Notes under the pieces: model-generated | Database searches by the model: none | Told to the model about the DNA's origin: nothing | The model's input: only the letters and a program-made list of their open reading frames with translations | Made by a program: the position numbers and the translations under genes | Shown: piece by piece, positions 34,528-44,400 of the stretch | Position numbering within the stretch: position 1 is the stretch's first letter | How the letters are laid out: every line of letters starts with the position of its first letter | DNA from: Lacrimispora saccharolytica | GTDB taxonomy: Bacteria > Bacillota > Clostridia > Lachnospirales > Lachnospiraceae | DNA: 64,000 bases | Direction of reading: 5' to 3' | NCBI GenBank assembly: GCA_021531795.1 | Contig: JADYUL010000002.1 | Coordinates: forward strand, 1-64,000

Positions 34528-35649
34528 ATATTCATTAATGCTTCTGTCATAAATTGAGGAAGCCATGATATCAAGTTTGAGTTCATCTGTGATCTTAGCA
34601 TCTGCAAGCTTGTTAATTACAGGAATGGAAGACTTTTCATTAATCATTCTGATAAGCTCACTTGACTCCTTCCTGAATCCGAGAATGCGTGCATAGTTGG
34701 CATGATTTGTGACATCCTTAGGGATGTTGAGCAGGATATGCAGCAGATTCCTGGCTACGGAATTGTAGGTGATATTCTTAGTCTTAACCAGGCTGATGAA
34801 ACTCTCATAATCCTTATATTCAGGCAGGAGAGAACGTATCCTGTTAGATATGTCCTCACCAACGTCAAGATAGTCACAATAATCTGTGGCTGTCGTAAGC
34901 TTATAGTGAAGAATGTCGGAATAGTCGTTTACATTCTTAAGGTTAAGAGAATTAAGCAGCTTCACACTATATTCGGGACAGCTGTCTATTGCAAGACTAT
35001 CGTGGTTGCTATTTAAGGCAAGCCTTATGGCGCCGGCACTGCTGAAGCCGTCCGTACGACATTCGGTATCATTGTATTTGCTTCCAACCCTGTCGATAAT
35101 GAAAGGCTTCATTGAAGAAGAGATCTTATGCATTGCGGATATGTATTCAAGCCCCAGTATGGTATTGGAGCCATTGAGACACGAGAGAGTGTCACTGTCG
35201 AAGTATTCTGACAGAGTGCACACCCTGGCTTCGGGATAAGTCTTCCCGTTTTTCATATAGGAAGCCAGTTTCTCATCATACCACTTGGGTGGATTGAGTA
35301 GGAAGTTGGCAATTGAACTGAAGTAAGGCTTCGATTCCGGCTCTATTCCAAAGCACAGACTGTCAACAACATTAAGGCTGTCCATCAGCTTGACACCACC
35401 GAAGGCGAAGCGGTCCGCACGTCCGGTAGCAAGATATACCGGAAGCTCGATGACCAGGTCGATTCCGCCCTTAAGTGCCATCAGGGCACGTGTATGCTTG
35501 TCGGCAATGGCAGGAAGCCCTCGCTCGGTGAACTGACCGCTCATAACTGCTATACAATAGTCAAAGCCAGCACTTTTTATCTTATCAATCTGGTATTTAT
35601 GTCCATTATGAAACGGATTGTACTCTGCAATAATTCCGGCTACCTTCAA
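34504..35649 (-). CDS. tmcAL: tRNA(Met) cytidine acetate ligase
   Basis: The 381-residue TmcAL (YlbM family) uses ATP and acetate to make N4-acetylcytidine at the wobble base of elongator tRNA-Met. The N-terminus has the nucleotidyltransferase signature VAGIIAEYNPFHNGHKY with HxGH for ATP binding. It then shows VMSGQFTERGLPAI and FGIEPES. The start is most likely TTG at 35649: GGGAGG lies 6 bp before it and the protein then begins in the family's usual place. The frame itself opens at 35730. It uses acetate and diverges from pta, which links acetyl phosphate and acetyl-CoA. Its terminal codons lie inside the yceD terminator. Confidence 0.92.
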   Translation of the reverse strand: MKVAGIIAEYNPFHNGHKYQIDKIKSAGFDYCIAVMSGQFTERGLPAIADKHTRALMALKGGIDLVIELPVYLATGRADRFAFGGVKLMDSLNVVDSLCFGIEPESKPYFSSIANFLLNPPKWYDEKLASYMKNGKTYPEARVCTLSEYFDSDTLSCLNGSNTILGLEYISAMHKISSSMKPFIIDRVGSKYNDTECRTDGFSSAGAIRLALNSNHDSLAIDSCPEYSVKLLNSLNLKNVNDYSDILHYKLTTATDYCDYLDVGEDISNRIRSLLPEYKDYESFISLVKTKNITYNSVARNLLHILLNIPKDVTNHANYARILGFRKESSELIRMINEKSSIPVINKLADAKITDELKLDIMASSIYDRSINEYKKTPVII

Positions 35650-35707
35650 GCTCTTCCTCCCTTGTCTGATTGCACTGCCAAAAATACAATTTGGTAATCT
35701 TTTTGCC

Positions 35708-35737
35708 TTGTATAGTAATGCTTTGTTCACTTATAAT
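35708..35737 (+). promoter_or_regulatory. Promoter of pta
   Basis: TTGTAT (35708-35713) and TATAAT (35732-35737) are separated by 18 bp, 40 bp before the pta start codon. Confidence 0.6.
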
Positions 35738-35776
35738 ATATTAAAGAAATGCAGAAAACGCAAACGGAGGGATACC

Positions 35777-36781
35777 ATGGGAGAGTATATTGATAAGATT
35801 AAAGAGAAAGCGAGATCAGATATCAAGACTATCGTGCTTCCGGAGACTACTGACAAGAGAACACTTATTGCAGCAAGTCATATTATCAGAGAGGGAATCG
35901 CAAATATTATTCTGGTAGGTAATGAGGAGAAGATTCTCGACGGTGCCGGCTGGCTCGATATTGAACTTGACGGTGTAACAATTGTCGACCCTCACACCAC
36001 AGACAGACTGGATTATTATATAGAGACGCTCTATGAGCTTCGTAAGTCCAAGGGTATGACAATGGAGAAAGCAAGAGAGACACTTCTTAGCGACACCCTG
36101 ACCTTCGGAGTTATGATGGTTAAGTGTAACGATGCGGACGGTATGGTTGCGGGTGCATGTCATGCTACTGCAGATACCCTTCGCCCCGCCCTTCAGATAT
36201 TAAAAACCGCCCCCGGTACTAAGCTTGTCAGCGGTTTCTTCATTATGGATGTGCCGGATTGCGAATATGGATATAACGGAACCTTCCTTTTCGCAGACTG
36301 CGGCCTTAATCAGGACCCTAATCCCGAGGAGCTTGCAGCAATCGCAGATACCTCGGCTAAGTCTTTCAAGAACCTGGTTGGTGCTAAGGCAATAATTGCC
36401 ATGCTCAGTCATTCTACCAAGGGAAGTGCCAAGCATCCGCTCGTAGACAAGATGGTGGAAGCTACAAGAATTGCCAAGGAACAGTATCCTAATCTTGTTA
36501 TCGACGGGGAACTCCAGACAGATGCAGCCCTTGTTCCTTCTGTTGCCAAGAGTAAGGCTCCTAATTCAGATGTTGCAGGTAAGGCTAACGTCCTTATCTT
36601 CCCTAACCTTGATGCGGGCAATATCGGATATAAACTGGTACAGAGACTGGGTAAGGCAGAAGCATACGGTCCCATGCTTCAGGGTTTGGCTAAGCCGGTG
36701 AATGATCTGTCAAGAGGCTGTAGCTGGGAGGATGTTGTAGGTGTTGTAGCACTTACGGCGGTTCAGGCACAGCTTGTATAA
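35777..36781 (+). CDS. pta: Phosphate acetyltransferase
   Basis: The 334-residue short form of Pta converts acetyl-CoA and phosphate to acetyl phosphate, the first step of acetate formation with ATP gain. Landmarks are TIVLPETTDKRTL at the N-terminus, the GMVAGACHATADTLRPALQI segment, and SDVAGKANVLIFPNLDAGNIGYK near the end. ACGGAGGG precedes 35777; the frame runs upstream to 35618, overlapping tmcAL. Acetate kinase normally follows pta but is not here; rpmF follows instead. Confidence 0.97.
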   Translation: MGEYIDKIKEKARSDIKTIVLPETTDKRTLIAASHIIREGIANIILVGNEEKILDGAGWLDIELDGVTIVDPHTTDRLDYYIETLYELRKSKGMTMEKARETLLSDTLTFGVMMVKCNDADGMVAGACHATADTLRPALQILKTAPGTKLVSGFFIMDVPDCEYGYNGTFLFADCGLNQDPNPEELAAIADTSAKSFKNLVGAKAIIAMLSHSTKGSAKHPLVDKMVEATRIAKEQYPNLVIDGELQTDAALVPSVAKSKAPNSDVAGKANVLIFPNLDAGNIGYKLVQRLGKAEAYGPMLQGLAKPVNDLSRGCSWEDVVGVVALTAVQAQLV

Positions 36782-36788
36782 AAAACTG

Positions 36789-36817
36789 TTGACAAACCTA
36801 TGTCTACATAATATAAT
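36789..36817 (+). promoter_or_regulatory. Consensus promoter of rpmF
   Basis: TTGACA (36789-36794), 17 bp, TATAAT (36812-36817): a perfect sigma-A promoter beginning 8 bp after the pta stop, fitting strong expression of a ribosomal protein. The leader of about 80 nt has a small GGACT/AGTCC hairpin near 36838-36863. Confidence 0.85.
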
Positions 36818-36906
36818 ACAAAAGCGCGTTAAATTGGGACTGACTTATATGTGAGAGTCCAAACGAGCAAAATAATGGATTTCACACTATAAGGAGGTGT
36901 AACGAT

Positions 36907-37086
36907 ATGTCAATTTGTCCTAAGAATAAATCCTCTAAGGGTAGAAGAGATAAGAGAAGAGCTAACTGGAAGATGTCAGCACCTACACTCGTTAAGTGTA
37001 GTAAGTGTGGCGCTCTTATGATGCCTCACAGAGTATGCAAGGCTTGCGGTTCTTACAACAAAAAAGAGATCGTAGCAGTAGATTAA
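36907..37086 (+). CDS. rpmF: 50S ribosomal protein L32
   Basis: The protein has 59 residues and is too short for the usual ORF threshold. It starts MSICPKNKSSKGRRDKRRANWK, has TLVKCSKCGALMMPHRVCKACG with two CxxC zinc pairs, and ends KKEIVAVD, all typical of L32 of the zinc-binding type. AAGGAGGTG precedes the ATG. It has its own consensus promoter and terminator. Confidence 0.97.
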   Translation: MSICPKNKSSKGRRDKRRANWKMSAPTLVKCSKCGALMMPHRVCKACGSYNKKEIVAVD

Positions 37087-37100
37087 TTTATGAATTCGAG

Positions 37101-37132
37101 GAGCTTTCCCGACGGGAAAGCTCTTTTTATTT
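37101..37132 (+). terminator. Terminator after rpmF
   Basis: A perfect 10-bp stem GAGCTTTCCC/GGGAAAGCTC, a 3-nt loop and a T-rich tail. Confidence 0.92.
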
Positions 37133-37182
37133 TATTCACATGATGTTATACTTTGAGAAATGGTTTTCAAAGGAGTCAGACT

Positions 37183-38460
37183 ATGAGCATCAGGGATGAC
37201 GTGATCAATATGAAGAAGGTTGCTCCCGTAATGGCAGGTAGCAGCATTGATATTAGAAATAAGGCTCTATTATTAATTAAGGACAGCCTGAAGAATAATA
37301 AGGATAAGATATTTGAGGAGAATAAGCGTGATATGGATAACGCAACGGCATCGGGGATTGACGATGCTGTGCTAGGGAGGCTTAAGTTCGACGAAGGTAA
37401 ACTTAGCAGTGTACTTGACGGCATTGATATGCTTATTGGTCTTGAAGACCCGATTGGTAAGGTGAGCCTCAAGCGTGAGCTTGACGAGGATATGACTCTT
37501 ACAAGAATATCCTGTCCCATCGGTGTTATAGGTATTATATTTGAGGCAAGACCTGATGCGCTAGTTCAGATTTCGACACTTTGTGTCAAAAGCGGTAATT
37601 GCGCAATTCTTAAGGGAGGCAGGGAAACTGCCAATACAAATCGTGCATTATTTGATATCATTCATGAAGCTGTTGTTACGGCAGGTCTTCCCGATAATAG
37701 TATGAAGCTTGCAACGACTCATAGTGAGATAGATGAAATGCTTAACTGTGAGGGCTATGTGGATCTGATTATCCCAAGAGGCAGCAACGCTTTTGTTCAG
37801 TATATTATGAACAATACCCGCATACCGGTTATGGGACATGCTGACGGAATCTGTCATATCTATGTGGATGAGCATGCAGATATTGATATGGCACTTAAGA
37901 TAATTAAGGATGCCAAGCTACAGTATACTGCTGCCTGCAATTCTGTTGAGACGATCTTGGTTCATAAGAGTATTGCAGATACCTTTATTACAAGACTAAA
38001 GGAATATATGATTGAGAATAAGGTGTGTCTCCATGCGGACGATGAACTTGCAGACAGGTATGGGTTAAGCCACCTTCCTGAAAAAGGCTATATTGAATAC
38101 TTAAGTCCTGATGCCTCCGTTAAGGTGGTTGAAAGCTTAGAGGAAGCTGTAGAGCACATCAATACACATGGCTCACATCATACTGATTCCATCATAACGG
38201 ACTGTGACAGTAACGCTGAGTATTTCATGAACATGGTTGATTCTGCGGGAGTATACAGGAACTGCTCCACAAGATTCGCAGATGGCTTCAGATACGGCTT
38301 TGGAGCAGAAGTTGGAATATCCACAAGCAAGCTTCATGCCAGAGGCCCTGTGGGACTTGATGGACTTGTTACATATAAGTATACTCTTACCGGTAACGGC
38401 AATATTGTTGCCGACTATGCTGAAGGAAGAAGACAGTTCAAATATAAGGAGCTTATATAG
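37183..38460 (+). CDS. proA: Gamma-glutamyl phosphate reductase
   Basis: The 425-residue enzyme reduces gamma-glutamyl phosphate with NADPH to glutamate semialdehyde in proline synthesis. The aldehyde dehydrogenase-like fold shows GVIGIIFEARPDA, GNCAILKGGRE and LIIPRGSNAFV. The catalytic Cys is residue 252 in YTAACNSVET. AAAGGAG 8 bp before 37183 fixes the start. The partner glutamate 5-kinase gene proB is not in the window. Confidence 0.97.
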   Translation: MSIRDDVINMKKVAPVMAGSSIDIRNKALLLIKDSLKNNKDKIFEENKRDMDNATASGIDDAVLGRLKFDEGKLSSVLDGIDMLIGLEDPIGKVSLKRELDEDMTLTRISCPIGVIGIIFEARPDALVQISTLCVKSGNCAILKGGRETANTNRALFDIIHEAVVTAGLPDNSMKLATTHSEIDEMLNCEGYVDLIIPRGSNAFVQYIMNNTRIPVMGHADGICHIYVDEHADIDMALKIIKDAKLQYTAACNSVETILVHKSIADTFITRLKEYMIENKVCLHADDELADRYGLSHLPEKGYIEYLSPDASVKVVESLEEAVEHINTHGSHHTDSIITDCDSNAEYFMNMVDSAGVYRNCSTRFADGFRYGFGAEVGISTSKLHARGPVGLDGLVTYKYTLTGNGNIVADYAEGRRQFKYKELI

Positions 38461-38499
38461 TAGCGGTAACTAATCCGGTTACCCCAAAACGAGGAAATT

Positions 38500-39354
38500 A
38501 TGTTAGATGCAATTCTTGATGCGGTGATAGACAGTCTCAAGCTTCTGCCGTTTCTGTTTGTCACGTATCTCTTAATGGAATATATGGAGGATAAGCTTGG
38601 AGATAAATCAAAGGCTGCTTTGAAAAAAGCAGGTAATGTCGGCCCGCTGTGGGGGTCAGTCCTGGGCATTTTTCCCCAATGTGGATTCTCGGTAACGGCA
38701 TCAAGTATGTATGCCGGAAGGGTGATCACCATGGGAACGCTGATTGCAGTGTTTCTGTCGACCTCGGATGAAATGCTGCCAATTCTTATATCGGAGGCAG
38801 TGAACCCTGTTGTTATCGGCAAGATACTGGCAATTAAGGCCTTTATTGCAATGATTGCCGGCTTTGCTGTTGATATAGTGCTTAGAGCAGTGTTTCATAA
38901 GAAGGAAGAGGAAGTTGATATTCATCATTTCTGTGAGCATGAGCATTGCAGCTGCGGACAGGGTATACTCAAGCCTGCGATAAAGCATACGCTTTCAATC
39001 TTCGTATTTATTCTTGCGGTTACGGCCGTGCTTAATATAGTTATTGAACTGGTTGGCTTCGAAGTGCTGGGCAATACGGTGTTTAATATACCCGTTGTGG
39101 GGGAACTCATAGCAGGACTTGTAGGACTGATTCCCAACTGCGGTGCCTCCGTTGTGATTACTACGCTGTATCTTAACGGCGTGCTGGGCTTCGGTACCAT
39201 GATGTGCGGACTTTTAGTTAATTCAGGAGTCGGAGTACTGGTGCTGTTCCGTGTGAATGAGGATAAAAATAACAATCTTGTAATCCTTGGAATTATCTAC
39301 CTGGTGGGCATAATTGCAGGGCTTATTCTTGATTTGATCGGTGTGGCAGTTTGA
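38500..39354 (+). CDS. Putative heavy-metal/arsenic efflux permease (ArsP_2-like)
   Basis: This 284-residue membrane protein consists of two similar halves of about four to five helices. Each half carries a Pro-Cys-Gly motif: FPQCGFSVTASSMYAGRVIT near residue 58 and IPNCGASVVITTLYLNG near 211. Between the halves lies a His/Cys cluster (HHFCEHEHCSCGQ, about 146-158) that could bind metal. This matches the putative ten-helix heavy-metal exporter family (ArsP_2/DUF2899), annotated as arsenic efflux or manganese transporter. Substrate and activity are unproven. The gene lies between proA and plsX with no metal regulator nearby. Confidence 0.8.
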   Translation: MLDAILDAVIDSLKLLPFLFVTYLLMEYMEDKLGDKSKAALKKAGNVGPLWGSVLGIFPQCGFSVTASSMYAGRVITMGTLIAVFLSTSDEMLPILISEAVNPVVIGKILAIKAFIAMIAGFAVDIVLRAVFHKKEEEVDIHHFCEHEHCSCGQGILKPAIKHTLSIFVFILAVTAVLNIVIELVGFEVLGNTVFNIPVVGELIAGLVGLIPNCGASVVITTLYLNGVLGFGTMMCGLLVNSGVGVLVLFRVNEDKNNNLVILGIIYLVGIIAGLILDLIGVAV

Positions 39355-39355
39355 C

Positions 39356-39401
39356 TTGATTTATGACTTTATCTCTAGTATAGTATTACTTGAAAATCAA
39401 G
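39356..39401 (+). promoter_or_regulatory. plsX promoter with a FabT-like dyad
   Basis: TTGATT (39356-39361), 17 bp, TATAGT (39379-39384). Just after the -10 lies CTTGAAAATCAAG (39389-39401), a near-perfect palindrome of the TTTGATnATCAAA type bound by FabT, the MarR-family regulator of fatty acid synthesis. It covers the expected RNA start. Confidence 0.55.
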
Positions 39402-39422
39402 CAGTAGATAAAGGGGATTTTG

Positions 39423-40436
39423 ATGGATACATTAACCAAAGTTGCACTTGATGCAATGGGTGGTGACAACGCTCCGGAATGCAATGTTCTGGGTGCGGTG
39501 GATGCTGTTAGAGACAATGACAGACTGAAGGTATTTTTGGTTGGACAGAAGGACAGGATTAATGCCGTTCTGGAAGGCAGGGAGTACGACAAGGATAGAA
39601 TCGAGGTAGTGGACGCTCCTGAGATAATTGAGAATGCCGAACCTCCGGTGCTTGCCATTCGTAAGAAGAAGGATTCATCTATTGTTAAGGCTATGAATCT
39701 TGTTAAGAACGGTGAGTGTGACGCTTACGTTTCTGCAGGATCAACAGGAGCTACTCTCGTCGGAGGTCAGGTTATCATCGGAAGGATTAAGGGTGTTGAG
39801 AGAGCACCTCTTGCCCCGCTTATTCCGACTAAGGACGGTGTTGCACTGCTTATTGACTGTGGTGCGAATGTTGATGCAAGACCTTCCATGCTGGTACAGT
39901 TTGCCAAGATGGGTACGGTATATATGAGAGACATCGTCGGTATTGAGAATCCAAGAGTCGCTATTCTTAATATCGGTGCGGAAGAGGATAAGGGTAATGC
40001 CCTGGTTAAGGACACCTTCCCGCTTCTGAAGGCCTGTCCCGATATTAACTTCATCGGAAGCATTGAGGCAAGAGACATTCCTGCGGGATATGCCGATATT
40101 GTTGTATGCGATGCCTTTGTGGGCAATGTTGTACTTAAGTTGTATGAGGGTGTCGGCGGAACACTTATTTCCAAGGTTAAGGAAGGCATGATGACTTCAC
40201 TTAGAAGTAAAATCGGTGCACTCCTTGTAAAGCCCGCCCTAAAGCAGACACTTAAGTCCTTCGATGCCAGCGAATACGGTGGAGCACCAATGCTTGGACT
40301 TAACGGTCTTGTTGTTAAGACTCATGGAAGCAGCTCTCCGAAGGAGGTACGCAATACACTGATTCAGTGTGTAGCCTTCAGGGAACAGAATATATCAGAA
40401 AAGATAAAATGCGTTATAGATGGCGCAAATGAATAA
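39423..40436 (+). CDS. plsX: Phosphate acyltransferase PlsX
   Basis: The 337-residue PlsX turns acyl-ACP and phosphate into acyl phosphate, the acyl donor for phosphatidic acid synthesis. Clear family parts are VALDAMGGDNAPECN, SAGSTGATL, the GCGAN-like DCGANVDARP and the VCDAFVGNVVLKLYEG segment. AAGGGG 6 bp before ATG 39423 decides the start over TTG 39420. It opens the classic plsX-acpP-rnc-smc-ftsY block. Confidence 0.97.
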   Translation: MDTLTKVALDAMGGDNAPECNVLGAVDAVRDNDRLKVFLVGQKDRINAVLEGREYDKDRIEVVDAPEIIENAEPPVLAIRKKKDSSIVKAMNLVKNGECDAYVSAGSTGATLVGGQVIIGRIKGVERAPLAPLIPTKDGVALLIDCGANVDARPSMLVQFAKMGTVYMRDIVGIENPRVAILNIGAEEDKGNALVKDTFPLLKACPDINFIGSIEARDIPAGYADIVVCDAFVGNVVLKLYEGVGGTLISKVKEGMMTSLRSKIGALLVKPALKQTLKSFDASEYGGAPMLGLNGLVVKTHGSSSPKEVRNTLIQCVAFREQNISEKIKCVIDGANE

Positions 40437-40451
40437 AAGTGAGGGTTGATT

Positions 40452-40682
40452 ATGGAATTTGAGAAGCTGAAGAAAGTAATCGCAGAGGTACTCAGTGTGG
40501 ATCCTGATGAGATTAGCGAGGATAGCACATTTATGGATGATCTTGGAGCTGATTCACTTGATATCTTCCAGATTATCATGGGACTTGAGGAGGAATTCGG
40601 TATTGAGATTCCGCCGGAGAAAGCAGAAAGCATTACCACAGTCGGTGAAGCTTTAGAACTTATCAAGAACGCAGTTGATTAA
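40452..40682 (+). CDS. acpP: Acyl carrier protein
   Basis: The 76-residue carrier holds growing fatty acids on a phosphopantetheine arm. The attachment Ser lies in DDLGADSLDIFQI, followed by the acidic helix GLEEEFGIEIP. GAGGG precedes the ATG. It lies 15 bp after plsX, which uses its acylated form as substrate. Confidence 0.97.
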   Translation: MEFEKLKKVIAEVLSVDPDEISEDSTFMDDLGADSLDIFQIIMGLEEEFGIEIPPEKAESITTVGEALELIKNAVD

Positions 40683-40714
40683 TTCAAAAAGCCCTATCTC
40701 AAGGGCTTTTTGAA
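40683..40714 (+). terminator. Hairpin between acpP and rnc
   Basis: TTCAAAAAGCCC pairs with GGGCTTTTTGAA (12 bp, 8-nt loop). The T run is inside the right arm, giving a moderate terminator that may let part of the transcription reach rnc. Confidence 0.7.
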
Positions 40715-40728
40715 ATGTATGGGGAAAT

Positions 40729-41421
40729 ATGTCATATATTAAGGATATATCCTCTCTGGAGGATAAAATTGGATACATATTTACAGATAAGAATCTGATC
40801 AACCAGGCACTTACTCACAGTTCCTTCGCAAATGAGAAGAAAATAAAAATTTTCGGAAATTATGAGAGGCTGGAGTTCTTAGGTGATGCGGTGCTGGAGC
40901 TCGTATCGAGTGAATATCTGTTCAGGGAACATCAAAATCTTAGTGAAGGAAAGCTTACAAGACTTCGTTCGAGCATGGTATGTGAGCCGGCTCTTGCCTA
41001 CTGTGCAAGGGAAATCGGACTTGAGAAATATATTCGTCTTGGCCGGGGAGAAGAAGCGACCGGAGGAAGGGACAGAGACTCGATAACCTCGGATGTATTT
41101 GAGGCCGTGATCGGAGCGATTTTTCTGGATTCGGGACTTAAGGAAGCCAAGAGATTTATTGAAGACTTTGTGATGAACGATTTGGAGGATAAGATTCTGT
41201 TCTCGGACTGCAAGACCGCTCTTCAGGAGTTAGTGCAGGCGGGCAAGCATTCGGACTTTGAGTATGTGCTTGTGGACGAATTCGGTCCGGACCATAATAA
41301 GACCTTCTCTGTTGAGGTCGTGCTTGACGGTAAGGTTGTAGGCAAAGGTGAGGGGAAGACCAAAAAGGCGGCTGAGCAGAAGGCTGCCATGGAGGCAATT
41401 AAGACAATAAGGAAGAATTAA
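40729..41421 (+). CDS. rnc: Ribonuclease III
   Basis: The 230-residue RNase III cuts double-stranded RNA in rRNA and mRNA processing. The endonuclease signature NYERLEFLGDAVLELV (near residue 44) contains the metal-binding acidic residues, with a second set in DVFEAVIGAIFLDSG. A C-terminal double-stranded-RNA-binding domain (about 158-228; KTALQELVQAGKHSDFEY) completes it. Its stop overlaps the smc start by one base (TAATG). Confidence 0.97.
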   Translation: MSYIKDISSLEDKIGYIFTDKNLINQALTHSSFANEKKIKIFGNYERLEFLGDAVLELVSSEYLFREHQNLSEGKLTRLRSSMVCEPALAYCAREIGLEKYIRLGRGEEATGGRDRDSITSDVFEAVIGAIFLDSGLKEAKRFIEDFVMNDLEDKILFSDCKTALQELVQAGKHSDFEYVLVDEFGPDHNKTFSVEVVLDGKVVGKGEGKTKKAAEQKAAMEAIKTIRKN

Positions 41422-44400
41422 TGTATTTAAAGAGTATTGAGGTTCAGGGCTTTAAGTCCTTTGCCAATAAGATAAATTTTCAGTTTCATAACGGTATTAC
41501 AGGCATCGTGGGCCCTAACGGTTCGGGTAAGAGTAATGTTGCCGATGCGGTAAGATGGGTTCTTGGTGAGCAGAGAATCAAGCAGTTGAGAGGATCCAGC
41601 ATGCAGGATGTTATCTTTGCGGGAACCGAACTTAGGAAGCCGCTCAGCTATGCCTATGTGGCTATTACCCTGGATAATTCCGACAGACAGTTGGCGCTTG
41701 ATTTTGATGAGGTTACGGTTGCAAGAAGACTGTATCGTTCGGGAGAGAGTGAATATCTCTTAAATGGTGCTCCCTGCAGACTGAAGGTTATTAATGAACT
41801 GTTCTACGATACCGGTATCGGTAAAGAAGGATATTCCATTATCGGTCAGGGACAGATAGATGCCATTCTAAGCGGTAAGCCTGAGGAGAGAAGAGAACTC
41901 TTTGACGAGGCTGCCGGAATTGTTAAGTTTAAGAGAAGAAAGCTTGCTTCCGAGAAGAAGCTTGAGGAAGAGCGTAACAATCTTATCAGAGTATCGGATA
42001 TTTTGGGAGAGCTTGAGAAACAGGTTGGTCCTCTCGAGAGACAGTCTGAGAAGGCTAAGATTTATCTTAAGAAGAAGGAAGAGCTTAAGATTCTTGATGT
42101 TAACAGCTTCCTTCTTGAGAACGCCTGTGTCAAGGAAGAGCTTAGCAATACCGAGACTAATCTTAAGAATACAACCTCAGAGCTTGAAGCCGTTAATGAC
42201 AGATTCGAGAATATCAAGGTCGAATACGATGAGACCAATAGTCGTATAGAGGAGCTGGAGCATACCATTGAGGCAGAAAGGAATGCCCTTTCCGAAGCCA
42301 ATGTAATAAGGGAGAGACTGAACAGGCAGATTGACGTCCTGAATGAGCAGATCAAGGCCTGCAAGGGTAATGAGGAGCATCTGGACAACCGTAAGAGTTC
42401 TGTGTCGAGTGAGCTTGATGAGAAACTGAAGGAAGAGGAAAGTGCTGCCGGCAAGAAACAGTCAATAGATGAGGAAATCGCTCTTGTTAAGGAAAAGAAA
42501 GCTTCCGTAGAAGAGGATCTTAAGGGTATTCAGAGCACTATTGAGACTATCAATGATGAGATTGAACGCCTAAGCAAGGGTATCATTGATGCACTCCAGG
42601 AGAGAGCCAATATTAAGAGTAAGGGTGAGAGATTAAAGACCCTGAAGGAGCAGACAGACATCCGAAAAGCTGAGCTTACGGGTAAGATTGTGTCTGCCAA
42701 GACAGATGAAGCCAAGAATAATGATGAGATAAGCAGGCTTGAAGAACAATTTGATGGTATTACGGCTAAGATTGATGAGATGAATGAACTTAAGTCTCAG
42801 AATGAAGCGACCGTAGCCGATATGAAGGCTAAGCTTGTAGAACTTGACAACAGACTCAGGAATCTGCAGGTGGATTATCATAAGGACAAGTCTACTTTTG
42901 ATGCTCTGAGCAATATTACAGAGAGATATGAAGGCTACGGTGGCTCTGTTAAGAGAGTAATGGAGCAGAAGGATGCCAACCCCGGTATCATAGGTGTTGT
43001 TGCCGATATTATTTCGGCTGAGAAGAAGTATGAGATAGCAATTGAAACGGCACTGGGCGGCAATATCCAGAACATCGTTACCGATGATGAGAATACTGCC
43101 AAGAAGATGATTGGCTTCCTTAAGAGGGAGAAGGCCGGAAGAGCGACTTTCCTGCCGCTTACCAGTATCGAGAATACACAGGAGTTCAAGACTCCTGAGG
43201 TGCTTGATGAAGCAGGAGTACTTGGTCTTGCCTCCAAGCTTGTATCAACCAAGAAGGAATATGTTAATGTAGCCAAGGCTATGCTTGGCAGAATTGTAGT
43301 TGTAGATAATGTTGACAATGCCGTAAAGATTGCCAGGAAATACAACTACGGCATCAGAATGGTCACACTTGAGGGAGAACTCCTGGTACCGGGTGGTGCA
43401 ATCTCGGGTGGTGCTTTCAAGAATAATTCCAATCTTCTTTCCAGAAGACGAGAGATGGACGAGATTGAGAAGAGAATGCAGGAAGCGCTCAATTCCATTG
43501 ATGAGATAAATAAGAATATAGAGGAAATTAAGAGCGAGAGGAATAAACTCAGAGTACAGATTGAGCAGGACAACCTTAAGCTTCAGTCTATGTTCATTGA
43601 GCAGAATACAGCAAGAATCAATCTTACGTCTGCCAAGAGTAAGAAAGAGGAGAGCATTGCCGATATTGACAGCCTGAAGGAGGAGTCGATAAGAATTGAG
43701 AAGCAGATGGCTGATATAGCTTCAGAAGAGGCTGCTATTGCCGAAGCTCTGAATGAGTCACTGGCCAGAGAGCATGACAGTGAAGAGAAGATTAAACTTC
43801 TGCAGGGTGAACTTGAAGTTCATCATAAGAGTGAGAATGATATCTTAGCGCTTCTTCGTGAGCACGAGGTGGAGGTTGAGAAGATCATCCAGAGAGGCAG
43901 CTTCGAAGAGCAGAACCTTAATCGAATCAAGTCTGAAAGAGTAAGATTTGAGGCCGAGCTAAAGGAGATTACCGACGAGATCGGCAACAGTGCCACTCTT
44001 GTTAAAGAGCGTGAGAAACAGATTGAGGAGATAAAGGCAACCATTGAGGCCTCATATAAATCACAGAATGAGACGGGAGACAGTCTTAATGCCCACATTA
44101 AACTTAAGGATGAACTCAATGAGAAGCAGAAAAATTTCTTCAATATAAGAGAAGAACTGTCAGAGACAAGAGCTAATCTTGATAAGGAGAAGTTCAGACT
44201 TGAGACAAACTTAAGCAAGCTTAAGGACTCTATCCAGAATCAGATTGATTATATGTGGAACGAGTATGAGATTACTCTGCGCGATGCCGAGAACCTGGCC
44301 AATCCCGAGATGACGGATCTGTCTTCCATGAGGAAGGAAGCCGGTAACCTGAGGGATGAGATTAAGAAGCTTGGCGATGTTAATGTCAATGCCATTGATG

